A DNA stretch of 64,000 bases from SLFH01 sp050486265 (GTDB taxonomy: Bacteria; Planctomycetota; Phycisphaerae; Phycisphaerales; UBA1924): NCBI GenBank assembly GCA_050486265.1, contig JBJHCY010000004.1:124001-188000 (forward strand). Direction: 5' to 3'. This document shows, piece by piece, positions 1 to 8,011 of this stretch. Under the pieces are notes generated by a model. That model made no database searches. It worked only from the letters and a program-made list of their open reading frames with translations, and was not told where the DNA came from. Both the position numbers and the translations under genes were made by a program. Each line of letters starts with the position of its first letter. Positions within the stretch are counted from its first letter, which is position 1.

Positions 1-5
1 GATCG

Positions 6-584
6 ATGCTCCTCACAACGGCGGTCATCCCGGCCTCGCTCTTCTTTCTCTCTCAGATCGAGCACACAGCCCCTCCGACCGCCAGCGACATCGCAGTCTG
101 CTCGCTCATCGTTGCGGCTTCGGCCCTCGCCTGTTTCGACGCGCGGAGCGCGGCAAGAAGTTCTGGCGGGAGATTCCCGCTCTTTTCTGCCGCAACTGCG
201 TTGCACACAATGCAGCTGTATCTCAACATCGAAACATGGCTCGGACCGCTCCGCCCGCCGCTGGCGGCGACAGATCTTGTCATCGCCTTGTTCCTTCTCG
301 TGATCGGGCTGTACTTCACCGGTGTCGCACGCCATGTTGCGGCTCTCACCAAGGCGAGGCGGCCGATCACCGCCAGAAGAGCCAAAGACCTCTCGATCTG
401 GCTGATGGTTCCCGCGATCGCGATCGCCGGAACAGTACTGCTCGGCACCGGCCCGTGGCCGGTACTCTCGGTCGATCAATACAACTTCATCGCGATACCG
501 TTCGTCTTTGTGTTTGTCTGTGCGTTGTTGCTGCTTTTTGTGCTGGTATCGCGCGCCGCCGTGCATCAACGAGCCAACGACTAA
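6..584 (+). CDS. Polytopic membrane protein, possibly 5'-truncated by the window edge
   Basis: Encodes about 192 residues with several hydrophobic stretches, near residues 5-20, 28-45, 85-110, 130-150 and 160-183, so it is an integral membrane protein of about five spans. No family was recognised. The frame stays open to the first base of the window, so the true start may lie outside; the ATG at 6 is simply the first visible one. It converges on gatA with only 9 bases between the two stop codons. No catalytic motif is visible and no function is assigned. Confidence 0.6.
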   Translation: MLLTTAVIPASLFFLSQIEHTAPPTASDIAVCSLIVAASALACFDARSAARSSGGRFPLFSAATALHTMQLYLNIETWLGPLRPPLAATDLVIALFLLVIGLYFTGVARHVAALTKARRPITARRAKDLSIWLMVPAIAIAGTVLLGTGPWPVLSVDQYNFIAIPFVFVFVCALLLLFVLVSRAAVHQRAND

Positions 585-593
585 GCGCAAAGC

Positions 594-2039
594 CTACTCG
601 TTCATCGCCCCAACCCCCGAAAACCCCGACGCCCGCTCGAACGCCCCCGCAGCCCGCAGCAGCCCCGCCTCGTCGAACGCACGCCCCACAAGCTGCACGC
701 CCACCGGCAGCTTCGTCCCGCCAACATCCGCCAGCCCGCACGGCAGACCGATCGCCGGCAGCCCCGCCAGGTTCACCCCCACCGTGTAGATGTCCTGCAG
801 ATACTCCGAAACAGGGTCGTCGCCCTTCTCCCCGATCGGGTACGCGGGCGTCGGGCTCGTCGGCATCAGCAGCACATCGCACGACGCGCCGCGACCGTCC
901 GTCCCCGGGCCCAGCGCCGCGTCGTAGTCTTCCTTGATCCGCCGACGCACCTTCAACGCCGTGTTGTAATACGCCTCGTAATACCCCGACGACAGCGCGT
1001 AGGTCCCAAGCATGATCCGGCGCTGCACCTCCGGCCCGAACCCCTCGCTGCGGCTGCGCACATACAACGCCTCAAGCCCCTCCCCCGCCGCCAACTCCGC
1101 ACGACGCCCGTAACGCACCCCGTCGAAACGCGCAAGGTTCGAGCTCGCCTCCGCCGGCGCCACGATGTAGTACGCCGCGACCGCGTGCTCCGCGTGCGGC
1201 AAGTCCACATCCACAACCTCCGCGCCCATCGAGCGGAACACGCTCTTCGCCCGCTCCATCGCCCCGTCAACGCCCGGATCGTTCTTCGCGGTCGCCCACG
1301 CGCGCACCACGCCCACGCGCAGTTTCGAGGGCGTCTCCCTCGCCGCGGCAACATAATCGTGCAGAGGCCGCGTCGAACTCGTCGCGTCGCGCGGGTCTTC
1401 GCCCGCCATCACGCCCAGCACAAGCGCCGCGTCTTCGACCGTCCGCGTCAGCGGCCCGATCTGATCGAGACTCGACGCGAACGCGACAAGCCCGTAGCGA
1501 GACACGCGCCCGTAGGTCGGCTTCAGCCCCACCACCCCGCACATCCCCGCCGGCTGACGGATCGAGCCGCCCGTATCCGAACCCAGCGCGACCGGAACCA
1601 TCCCCGCAGCCACCGCCGCGGCAGAACCACCGCTCGACCCCCCCGCCACGCGCGTCGGATCCCACGGATTCTTCGTCGCTCCGTAGACCGAGTGCTCGGT
1701 GCCCGAGCCCATGCCGAACTCGTCCATGTTCGTCTTGCCGACCACGATCGCGCCCGCCGCCTCCAGCCGCTCGATCACCGTCGCGTCGAACGGCGAGCGG
1801 TACCCCTCCAGGATGCGGCTGCCGCAGGTCGTTTTGCCCACGCGCGTGCAGATGTTGTCCTTCACCGCGATCGGCGTCCCGGCAAGTGGCAGGTTCTCAC
1901 CAGCGCGGACGCGCTCGTCGACAGCCGCGGCCCGCGCCGACGCTTCCTCCCCGTACACCTCAACAAACGCGTTGCTCGTGTCGTTGCGCGACTCGATCCG
2001 CGCGAGCGCCTCGGCGACCTGTTCCCGTGCGCTCTTCAC
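594..2039 (-). CDS. gatA: Asp-tRNA(Asn)/Glu-tRNA(Gln) amidotransferase subunit A
   Basis: Amidase subunit of the GatCAB complex. It hydrolyses glutamine and passes ammonia to GatB to convert misacylated Glu-tRNA(Gln) or Asp-tRNA(Asn) in the cytoplasm. The 481-residue protein shows the full amidase-signature triad: Lys60 in PIAVKDNI, cis-Ser135 in GGSSGGS and the nucleophile Ser159 in GSDTGGSIRQPAG. The 60/135/159 spacing matches the known 79/154/178 spacing of the family. The ATG overlaps the stop of gatC by 4 bases, so the two are translationally coupled. gatB is not in the window. Confidence 0.96.
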   Translation of the reverse strand: MKSAREQVAEALARIESRNDTSNAFVEVYGEEASARAAAVDERVRAGENLPLAGTPIAVKDNICTRVGKTTCGSRILEGYRSPFDATVIERLEAAGAIVVGKTNMDEFGMGSGTEHSVYGATKNPWDPTRVAGGSSGGSAAAVAAGMVPVALGSDTGGSIRQPAGMCGVVGLKPTYGRVSRYGLVAFASSLDQIGPLTRTVEDAALVLGVMAGEDPRDATSSTRPLHDYVAAARETPSKLRVGVVRAWATAKNDPGVDGAMERAKSVFRSMGAEVVDVDLPHAEHAVAAYYIVAPAEASSNLARFDGVRYGRRAELAAGEGLEALYVRSRSEGFGPEVQRRIMLGTYALSSGYYEAYYNTALKVRRRIKEDYDAALGPGTDGRGASCDVLLMPTSPTPAYPIGEKGDDPVSEYLQDIYTVGVNLAGLPAIGLPCGLADVGGTKLPVGVQLVGRAFDEAGLLRAAGAFERASGFSGVGAMNE

Positions 2040-2350
2040 GCCGACCCCCCCGACTCGATCACCTTCGGCACGCGCACGAACGGCCCCATCGTCTCGGGCG
2101 CGATCTTCAGAAACGCCTCGCGGTCGAGCGCCGAAGCGGGCTCGTCCTCGGCCAGCCGGTTCACCTCGTCGTCGGGGTGCGTCATCGGACGAACGCCCTC
2201 GACATCCACCGACTTGAGCCCATCCATGTACGCGAGCACCGCCCCGAGCTTCTCGGCGATCGCCGGGGCGTCGCCCTCGGCGATCTCAAGACGGCTCAGC
2301 CTCGCGACCTTCATCACCTCATCGGGCCCGATCTGTGGTGTCTCTGGCAT
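2036..2350 (-). CDS. gatC: Asp-tRNA(Asn)/Glu-tRNA(Gln) amidotransferase subunit C
   Basis: Small scaffold subunit (104 aa) of GatCAB that wraps around GatA and stabilises the GatA-GatB contact. It has the expected N-terminal block VMKVARLSRLEI, the middle helix ending in VLAYMDGL, and the C-terminal stretch with REAFLKIAPET. It sits directly upstream of gatA with an ATGA overlap. About 100 bases separate it from the end of dnaA, which is on the same strand, so it may be read from its own promoter or from dnaA. Confidence 0.93.
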   Translation of the reverse strand: MPETPQIGPDEVMKVARLSRLEIAEGDAPAIAEKLGAVLAYMDGLKSVDVEGVRPMTHPDDEVNRLAEDEPASALDREAFLKIAPETMGPFVRVPKVIESGGSA

Positions 2351-2454
2351 GCATGGATGGTATGGAAACCCGCGCCCCCGCGTGGGCCGAGGCTTGGTTC
2401 AGGGTGTTGGAGACCGAAGACAACCCGCGGCCGAAGGCCGCTTCCTCCCCCAAC

Positions 2455-3840
2455 TCACTTCACCTTCACGACCTTCTGCTCGAGCTCTTCCAGCAACGCG
2501 CTGAGCTGCTGGTCCGTCGTCGCCTTGCCCTCGATGGTCTTGATCGCGTGGATCACCGTCGTGTGGTCGCGCCCGCCGAAAAACCCGCCGATCTCTTCCA
2601 GCGAGTGGCGCGTGTGGCGCCGGGCCAGGTACATCCCGATCTGGCGGGGCTGGGCGATCGAGCGCGGCTTGCGCTTGCCCTGCAGGTCCGTCAGACGCAC
2701 ATTGAAAAAGTCCGCCACCGTCTCGGCGATGAGCTGGATCGTCGGCCCGCTCCCGCCCGAGCGGGACTCGCCCCCGATCACCTCGATCGCGAGCTCGACA
2801 TCGACCGGCCGGGCCTCGACCATCGCCGCGATCTGCAGCTTCGTGACGGCGCCCTCGAGCTCGCGGATGTTCCGCGTCACCCGCGTCGCGACATGGCACG
2901 CCGCGTCGTCAGGCAGCACCAGCCCGCGCTGGCGCGCCTTGCTCTTGACGATCGCGATACGCGTATCAAGGTCCGGCGCCTCGACCTGCGTCACCAGCCC
3001 GCACTTGAACCGGCTCACCACCCGGTCCTCCAGCGACGGGATCTCCTCCGGCGGCGCGTCCGAGCTCAGCACGATCTGCTTGTTCGCCTGGTACAGCGTG
3101 TTGAAGGTATGGAAAAACTCCTCCTGCGAACGCTCGCGCGACGCCAGGAAGTGGATGTCGTCGAGCACCAGCACATCCACATCGCGGAACCAGTGCCGGA
3201 ACTGCGCCATCTGGTTCGCCCGGATCGCCTCGGTGAAGTAGGTCACGAAGCTCTCGCACGACAGGTAGTGGATCACCGCGTCCGGGTTGTTCCGGCGGAT
3301 CGTCAGGCACACCGCCTGCAACAGGTGCGTCTTGCCAAGGCCCACATCCCCGTGGATGAACAGCGGGTTGTACGAGCTGCCCGGCTGCTCGGCCACCGCC
3401 ATCGCCGCGGCGTGCGCGTACCGGTTGCTCGGACCCACCACGAAGCTCGAAAAGTCGTAGTCCGGATTGATCGCCAGCGTGTCGGGAGGCACCAGCTCGC
3501 TCGCCGTCGACTGCGCTCCGCTCGGAACCGAACCGTTGACTTTCGATCGATGGGTCAGCATTCCGGCGCCCTCCTCCGGACCCGCGATCGACTCGTCAGG
3601 GCCGGCAAAGCGGATGCCCAGCAGATGCCCGGTCACGCTCTGCAGCGCCTCACGGAACACATCTCCGCAGGAACGACGAAGGTACTCCTTGTGAACCGTC
3701 GAGTGCGCCCGCAGATGCATCACACCCGCGTGAATCCCCAACGGCTCGATCTCGTCGAACCACTGGCGGCAAACCGTCGGGTGCTGGGTACGCAGATACC
3801 CCAGCATCCCTTCCCACACATCGCGGTCGGGGTCGCTCAT
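2455..3840 (-). CDS. dnaA: Chromosomal replication initiator protein DnaA
   Basis: AAA+ initiator that binds DnaA boxes and opens the origin. From the ATG at 3840 it is 461 residues. It has an N-terminal domain I, a short linker, Walker A GDVGLGKT, Walker B VLVLDDIHFL, and the C-terminal box-binding helix-turn-helix with the DnaA signature GGRDHTTVIHA. A TTG codon seven residues upstream could also start, but the ATG is the more natural choice. dnaN and recF are absent beside it; gatC-gatA follow on the same strand. The gap upstream of it (3841-4050) shows no good DnaA box; the nearest cluster is at 6.2-6.6 kb. Confidence 0.96.
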   Translation of the reverse strand: MSDPDRDVWEGMLGYLRTQHPTVCRQWFDEIEPLGIHAGVMHLRAHSTVHKEYLRRSCGDVFREALQSVTGHLLGIRFAGPDESIAGPEEGAGMLTHRSKVNGSVPSGAQSTASELVPPDTLAINPDYDFSSFVVGPSNRYAHAAAMAVAEQPGSSYNPLFIHGDVGLGKTHLLQAVCLTIRRNNPDAVIHYLSCESFVTYFTEAIRANQMAQFRHWFRDVDVLVLDDIHFLASRERSQEEFFHTFNTLYQANKQIVLSSDAPPEEIPSLEDRVVSRFKCGLVTQVEAPDLDTRIAIVKSKARQRGLVLPDDAACHVATRVTRNIRELEGAVTKLQIAAMVEARPVDVELAIEVIGGESRSGGSGPTIQLIAETVADFFNVRLTDLQGKRKPRSIAQPRQIGMYLARRHTRHSLEEIGGFFGGRDHTTVIHAIKTIEGKATTDQQLSALLEELEQKVVKVK

Positions 3841-4050
3841 CGAACGCTTTCTTCGCTGCAAAAAACGGGCTGTCCGAACGGTTCACCACGCCGCACAAAC
3901 ACGACGCCTCGGACGCTTTCCACCAACGCCCGCTCGCCGCTTCTCGGCAGGGGAAAACCTAATCGGCAACGCCCTCCGTGTCAACCAATCTCCGACGATT
4001 CTCCAAGACCGTCACACCAGAACCCGCGCAACGACGCGCCAGGCCCGGTC

Positions 4051-4971
4051 TCAACCGCTCGCCGCCGCACGCTCCGCCTCACGGAGCTGATCCTCGTAAC
4101 GGGCCCTGTTCGTCCGGTGGTCCATCAGCAGGTGCACCCGACCGAGATCACCCTCCCCCAACACCTCCTCCAGACGCTGGCGGGCATACCCGATGTTTGT
4201 TCTGCGGCTGATATGATTCAGCACCAGGTGCTCGCACCGCAGCACACGCAGCCACTCCGCGATGTCGTCGACATGCAGGTGCATCCCGATCTTCGCCCGA
4301 CCCTTGTGCTCCGGCTCGAAGAAGGTGCACTCGCTGACCACCACCTTCGCACGCAGCACATCGTCACGCAGCAGCCAGGGGCCCGGCAGCGTGTCGCCGA
4401 TGTACGCCACCAGCGGGATCTCTAGCGTCCGCGTGATCTCCGTCCCGCGCTCCTTCAGCTCACGCAGCTTCTCCTGAGGAAGACCCGCAAACTCGTCCTT
4501 CAGCTTGCTCCGACGCTCGTACAGCACATACCCCATCGACGGCGCCGTGTGCTCGGTGTGAAACCCGCGCATGTACACCGTGTTCTTGACCATCAGCTCC
4601 TGCTCGTGCTCCAACGCCACGAGTTCGTACGGCGTCTGCTGACGCTCCAGCCGATGGAACCCCTCCATCATCGCCCGGATATCGCCCGCCATCCGCTCGT
4701 CGCACACGATCGTCCCCGTCCCCATCCCCTGAAAACGACGCTGCGAGGCGTAGTACGCCAGCCCGCCCACATGGTCCATGTGCCCGTGCGACACCGCCAC
4801 GAACTTGCTCGCCAGCATCGCACGAGGGCACGAGCCCATGTCGAAACAGACATCAAGCTCCGGCACCTGGATGCAGGTCACCTCACCCGCCACCGAGATC
4901 CCCTGCACCCGGTACGGCGGCAGGTACAAAAAACCAAGACTCCCCTCACGCGGCGGCGGCTTGGGCAACAT
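4051..4971 (-). CDS. Metallo-beta-lactamase-fold hydrolase, RNase Z-like
   Basis: About 306 residues of the beta-lactamase superfamily with the metal-binding motif SHGHMDHVGG and a later conserved His in HLHVDDIAEW and NHISRR. The HMDH spacing, the AYIGDT aspartate block and the final His-containing segment resemble the RNase Z/ElaC group, which trims tRNA 3' ends. The tRNA-binding exosite arm is not obvious, so a different phosphodiesterase is possible. The ATG at 4971 is preceded by a strong GGAGG at good spacing, which decides it over longer starts. It lies alone between dnaA and a palindrome-rich gap. Confidence 0.8.
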   Translation of the reverse strand: MLPKPPPREGSLGFLYLPPYRVQGISVAGEVTCIQVPELDVCFDMGSCPRAMLASKFVAVSHGHMDHVGGLAYYASQRRFQGMGTGTIVCDERMAGDIRAMMEGFHRLERQQTPYELVALEHEQELMVKNTVYMRGFHTEHTAPSMGYVLYERRSKLKDEFAGLPQEKLRELKERGTEITRTLEIPLVAYIGDTLPGPWLLRDDVLRAKVVVSECTFFEPEHKGRAKIGMHLHVDDIAEWLRVLRCEHLVLNHISRRTNIGYARQRLEEVLGEGDLGRVHLLMDHRTNRARYEDQLREAERAAASG

Positions 4972-5097
4972 CCGGCAAATCCTCCAGAGGCCGGGCTCTC
5001 GCCCGACCGGAATCAACGCACAAGGCGGAACTCCCGCCAGCCCCCACTGTAGCCAACACCCCCCACCCCGCAACACCTCCCCGACAAACCCGGGCGC

Positions 5098-5130
5098 CCT
5101 GTGGCACTGGCGGCTTGCCCGCCAGTGTCT
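5098..5130 (+). repeat. Dispersed palindrome, CACTGGCGG module
   Basis: Arms CACTGGCGG (5105-5113) and CCGCCAGTG (5119-5127) form a 9-bp hairpin, with CCTGTGG on the left flank and TCT on the right. The same unit recurs at 25.26, 34.08, 39.68 and 40.42 kb in this orientation, and at 28.35, 47.13, 47.36 and 50.34 kb in the opposite one. Confidence 0.8.
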
Positions 5131-5185
5131 ACTCCTTCTACCCCCCTCCTCTGCTCTCCTGCTCGCCTTTCGACCCTCGCCTGCT

Positions 5186-5210
5186 CTCGCCCGGCAAAGC
5201 CGGGCGCCCC
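5186..5210 (+). repeat. Dispersed palindrome, CTCGCCCGGC module
   Basis: CGCCCGGC-AAA-GCCGGGCG hairpin followed by CCCC. The same module occurs at 5241, 24681, 30951 and 41139, often next to runs such as CTGCTCGCCTTTCGACCC. Confidence 0.75.
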
Positions 5211-5240
5211 CTCTGCGCGCCTGCTCGCCTGCTCCACCAT

Positions 5241-5264
5241 CTCGCCCGGCGCAGCCGGGCGTCT
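5241..5264 (+). repeat. Dispersed palindrome, CTCGCCCGGC module (second copy)
   Basis: CGCCCGGC-GCA-GCCGGGCG hairpin just upstream of the GTG start of the VTT-family gene, so it probably lies in that gene's leader or promoter. It differs from the 5186 copy only in its loop and right flank. Confidence 0.72.
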
Positions 5265-5277
5265 ATCCTCGCTCACA

Positions 5278-6099
5278 GTGAACGACCTCCAAAAAGACGA
5301 GCCAACGGCCCACGAGCCCGCCGACGCCCCGCAGGCCGACACCCACGACGACGACCGCTCCATGGCCCAGCGCCTCGGGCCCGTCGCCGTCCTCGGCGCC
5401 ATCGCCCTCTTCTTCCCCGCCGCCGGCGGCTTCCTCCTCCTGATCTACCTCAACTCGATCGGCACCTGGCTCAACAGCCTCGAAACCCTCGGCTACTTCG
5501 TCTATGTCGGGGGCTTCATCCTCTTCGCCGGCCTCGCCCTCCTGCCAACCTACGCCCAAGCCGTCCTCGCGGGGTGGGCTTTCGGCTTTCCCGTCGGCCT
5601 CGCCCTCGCTCTCTGCGGCTTCGCCGGCGCCGCCACCCTCGGCTACTGCATCGCCCGCCCCGCAGCCGGCGACCGCGTCACCGGCATCATCAACGAGAAG
5701 CCCCGCTGGAAGGCCGTCCACGACGCCCTCGTCGGCGCCGGACGCCTCAAGACCTTCGCGATCGTCACCCTCGTCCGCCTGCCCCCCAACTCACCCTTCG
5801 CCCTGACCAACCTCGTCCTCGCTTCGGTCAAGGTCCCTCTGCCCATCTATGTCGCGGGCACCGCCATCGGCATGCTCCCGCGGACCGCCGCCGTCATCTA
5901 CCTCGCCTCCATGATCGAGGGCGAGCTCACCCGCGAAGCCGTCGACGGCACCCGGAACACCAACGCCATCATCGCCGGCGTCCTGGTCACACTCTTTGTT
6001 GTGCTGGTGATCGGATCGATCGCCAATCGCGCGATCCGGCGCGTGACCTCCGGAAGCAACGCCCCTGTTCAGGGCAACGACGAAATCGGGTCTGTATAA
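5278..6099 (+). CDS. VTT-domain (TVP38/TMEM64/DedA-like) membrane protein
   Basis: About 273 residues from the GTG at 5278. A hydrophilic acidic N-terminus is followed by several membrane spans and the VTT core: the block YAQAVLAGWAFGFPVG, a re-entrant region, the basic segment VRLPPNSPFALTN and GTAIGMLPRTA. Families with this domain are linked to lipid scrambling and membrane maintenance; the substrate here is unknown. An ATG at 5362 would give a shorter protein starting MAQRLG. The upstream stretch consists of palindromic repeats and should not be read as coding. A stem (6117-6134) follows the stop. Confidence 0.78.
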   Translation: MNDLQKDEPTAHEPADAPQADTHDDDRSMAQRLGPVAVLGAIALFFPAAGGFLLLIYLNSIGTWLNSLETLGYFVYVGGFILFAGLALLPTYAQAVLAGWAFGFPVGLALALCGFAGAATLGYCIARPAAGDRVTGIINEKPRWKAVHDALVGAGRLKTFAIVTLVRLPPNSPFALTNLVLASVKVPLPIYVAGTAIGMLPRTAAVIYLASMIEGELTREAVDGTRNTNAIIAGVLVTLFVVLVIGSIANRAIRRVTSGSNAPVQGNDEIGSV

Positions 6100-6116
6100 C
6101 ACCCTCCCATATCAGG

Positions 6117-6134
6117 TTGGGGTGCTCTCCCCAA
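6117..6134 (+). terminator. Weak stem after the VTT-family gene
   Basis: TTGGGG and CCCCAA form a perfect 6-bp stem with a 6-base loop 17 bases after the stop codon. No T-run follows, so this is only a possible terminator. Confidence 0.35.
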
Positions 6135-6216
6135 TGTGTCCGATATGACGCCGGACACCGTCCGAGAATCCGAACATCCACGCACGCCCGACCTGGCGCA
6201 ATCCATGTGCGGCAAC

Positions 6217-6225
6217 TGTGGATAA
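6217..6225 (-). promoter_or_regulatory. DnaA box (perfect)
   Basis: TGTGGATAA on the plus strand, which is exactly TTATCCACA on the minus strand. Confidence 0.65.
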
Positions 6226-6404
6226 CTCGGCGCGACCGCTCGGTTCAGATGGCGCAAACCCCGCGCAGAACCCGCCGACAAGACCCCAAAGCGCCAAACC
6301 GACGGCCGACACCCCCCGACTGCGCCAGCCCCGCGCCAGGAACACCCACAGCAAGCCGTCGCGCAAACCCCGTGTTTTCAAGCACTTACGGGCGGTCGCC
6401 CGGG

Positions 6405-6413
6405 TTGTCCACA
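6405..6413 (+). promoter_or_regulatory. DnaA box (TTGTCCACA)
   Basis: TTGTCCACA, one base from the consensus and within the TTRTCCACA class. Confidence 0.55.
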
Positions 6414-6548
6414 TCGCGCCAGCCCATCTGACTATGAAGAACCCAGTTCTCTCTCTTCATGAAAGGGAGAGATACCTCGGCAACCCCACGCTGGGGCGCA
6501 ACCCGACCCCCAGCCGCACCGCCAACGAAGATCCGTTCAACAGACCGT

Positions 6549-6557
6549 TGTGGACAA
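6549..6557 (-). promoter_or_regulatory. DnaA box (TTGTCCACA)
   Basis: TGTGGACAA on the plus strand. It is the third box within 341 bases and lies just outside the 3' end of mutM. Confidence 0.55.
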
Positions 6558-6574
6558 CTGGTGGGCTTCGGGTT

Positions 6575-7444
6575 TCACCGCTGGCACTTCGGGCAGTAGA
6601 CCGTTGTTCGTTGAGCCAGCAGAATCTGCGCGAGCTCACCCCCGCACCGGACACATCCGTGACCCCCGCGCCCGTACACCCGGTGGAGCGTCTGGGCCGT
6701 CCCGGCGATACCCCCGGCGTCGAGGTAGTCGCGGATCGACGAGCCCCCCGCCTCGATCGCCGCACTGAGAATCCGCCCGATCGCCGCGGCCAGCCGGTTC
6801 GCCTCGGTTGCTGTCAGCGACCCGCCCAGCCGCCCAGGGGCGATCCCCGACTCGAACAGCGCCTCGTCGGCGTAGATGTTGCCGACGCCGGCGATGACGC
6901 GCTGGTCGAGCAGAGCCGCCTTGATCGCTCGGGCGGTGCCGCGCAGCCGCTGGGTGAGCACCGGTCCGGTGACATCCAGCGCGTCCGGCCCGAGCCCGCG
7001 CCAGTGCTCGCTCAGAGCTTCGGCCGACCCGATGGCTCGCAGCCCTCCGAAGCGTCTGGGATCCCGGAAGAGCAATCGTCCGCCGCCCCCGAGCTTCATC
7101 GCCGCGTGGATGTGGTCGGGCTTGGTCGCTCGCGCGCCGGGCCCGAGCAGCACGAGCTGACCGGTCATCCCGAGGCGCACCAGGAGCACCGGGCCGTCGC
7201 CGATGATCGCGAGTTCTTTGCCGTGGCGTCGCACATCAACGACCGTCGTGCCGACGAGCAGGTGCTTCGACGAGTATCGGCGCGGCTTGGCGTTCTCCGA
7301 CCGCTGGCGTGAAAACCCGCCCGGCGGATCGCCCGGGACCACCAGCACATCCCGCCGGTGCAGCGTCGCCCCGACCACCCGGCGCCCGACCAGGCCGGGC
7401 GCGAGGCTCTGGCGGATCCGCTCGACCTCGGGCAGTTCGGGCAT
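6575..7444 (-). CDS. mutM: Formamidopyrimidine-DNA glycosylase
   Basis: Base-excision repair glycosylase/AP lyase removing 8-oxoguanine and formamidopyrimidines. The 289-residue protein starts MPELPEVE, which supplies the catalytic N-terminal proline and Glu3 after Met removal. It carries the KHLLVG lysine region, the helix-two-turn-helix NIYADEALF and a C-terminal zinc finger CVRCGG...YCPKC. It is the last gene of a tatC-tadA-mutM run: the tadA stop and this ATG are one base apart. The residues needed for activity that I can identify are intact. Confidence 0.95.
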   Translation of the reverse strand: MPELPEVERIRQSLAPGLVGRRVVGATLHRRDVLVVPGDPPGGFSRQRSENAKPRRYSSKHLLVGTTVVDVRRHGKELAIIGDGPVLLVRLGMTGQLVLLGPGARATKPDHIHAAMKLGGGGRLLFRDPRRFGGLRAIGSAEALSEHWRGLGPDALDVTGPVLTQRLRGTARAIKAALLDQRVIAGVGNIYADEALFESGIAPGRLGGSLTATEANRLAAAIGRILSAAIEAGGSSIRDYLDAGGIAGTAQTLHRVYGRGGHGCVRCGGELAQILLAQRTTVYCPKCQR

Positions 7445-7445
7445 C

Positions 7446-7988
7446 TCAGCCCCGCCCGCGCTCGCGCAATGAACGGAAAAACGAACGCAGCATCGCCGCC
7501 GACTCCTCGGCCATCACCCCCGCGATGACCTCCGGCCGGTGGTTCAGACGCCGATCGCCGGTGATCGCAAACAGGCTGCGGCAGGCCCCGGCCTTCGGAT
7601 CGTCCGCCCCGTACACCACACGCCCGATCCTCGCGTTGACGATCATCCCAGCGCACATCGGGCAGGGCTCCAGCGTCACCGCCAGCGTGCAGTGGTTCAG
7701 GCGCCAGTCGCCGACAACCTTCGCGGCTTCGCGGATCGCCAGAAACTCCGCGTGCCCGGCCGGGTCGCGCTCCCGCTCACGCGTGTTGGCGCCCTCGGCG
7801 AGCACACGACCCGACTCGGTCTCGTAGACCACGGCGCCGACGGGCGTCTCGCCGATCGCCGCGGCGTTCTGGGCCAGCTCCAGCGCCCGCGCCATGTGCC
7901 GGCGATCGGTCTCGGTCGCGGCCGAGGCGTCGAGCACGCGCTCGATGCCGCCGGGCGCAGGGATTTCGTCCGGCGCGGTTTCGGTCAT
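7446..7988 (-). CDS. tadA: tRNA-specific adenosine deaminase
   Basis: Zinc deaminase converting A34 of tRNA-Arg(ACG) to inosine. From the ATG at 7988 it is 180 residues with His79-Ala-Glu81 and Cys109-Pro-Met-Cys112, the HAE and PCxxC zinc motifs, plus the usual ARIGRVVYGADDPKAGA block. An N-terminal extension of about 30 residues precedes the core. A guanine deaminase or other CDA-family role is less likely given the LEPCPMCAGMIVNARI match. It lies 23 bases after tatC and abuts mutM. Confidence 0.9.
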   Translation of the reverse strand: MTETAPDEIPAPGGIERVLDASAATETDRRHMARALELAQNAAAIGETPVGAVVYETESGRVLAEGANTRERERDPAGHAEFLAIREAAKVVGDWRLNHCTLAVTLEPCPMCAGMIVNARIGRVVYGADDPKAGACRSLFAITGDRRLNHRPEVIAGVMAEESAAMLRSFFRSLRERGRG

Positions 7989-8011
7989 GCGTTTGAACCA
8001 GCCTCGGAGGC

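Larger units (their letters stand above)
6100..6574. other. Non-coding region with three DnaA boxes
   Basis: 475 bases without a convincing gene between the VTT-family gene and mutM, which converge on it. It holds one perfect TTATCCACA-type box (6217-6225, minus) and two TTGTCCACA boxes (6405-6413 plus; 6549-6557 minus, touching the mutM end). An imperfect hairpin with a CATG loop lies at about 6449-6473. No strongly AT-rich unwinding element is obvious. It could be an origin, a DnaA-titration site or a DnaA-controlled region. GC skew does not change here. Confidence 0.5.

Noticed and set aside
3841..4050. An origin directly upstream of dnaA
   Set aside because: No good DnaA box was found in this gap; the only near match (CTTTCCACC) has three mismatches.
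2335..4425. A 696-residue plus-strand open frame across dnaA
   Set aside because: Low-complexity His/Arg-rich text antisense to dnaA; the DnaA motifs on the minus strand are unmistakable.
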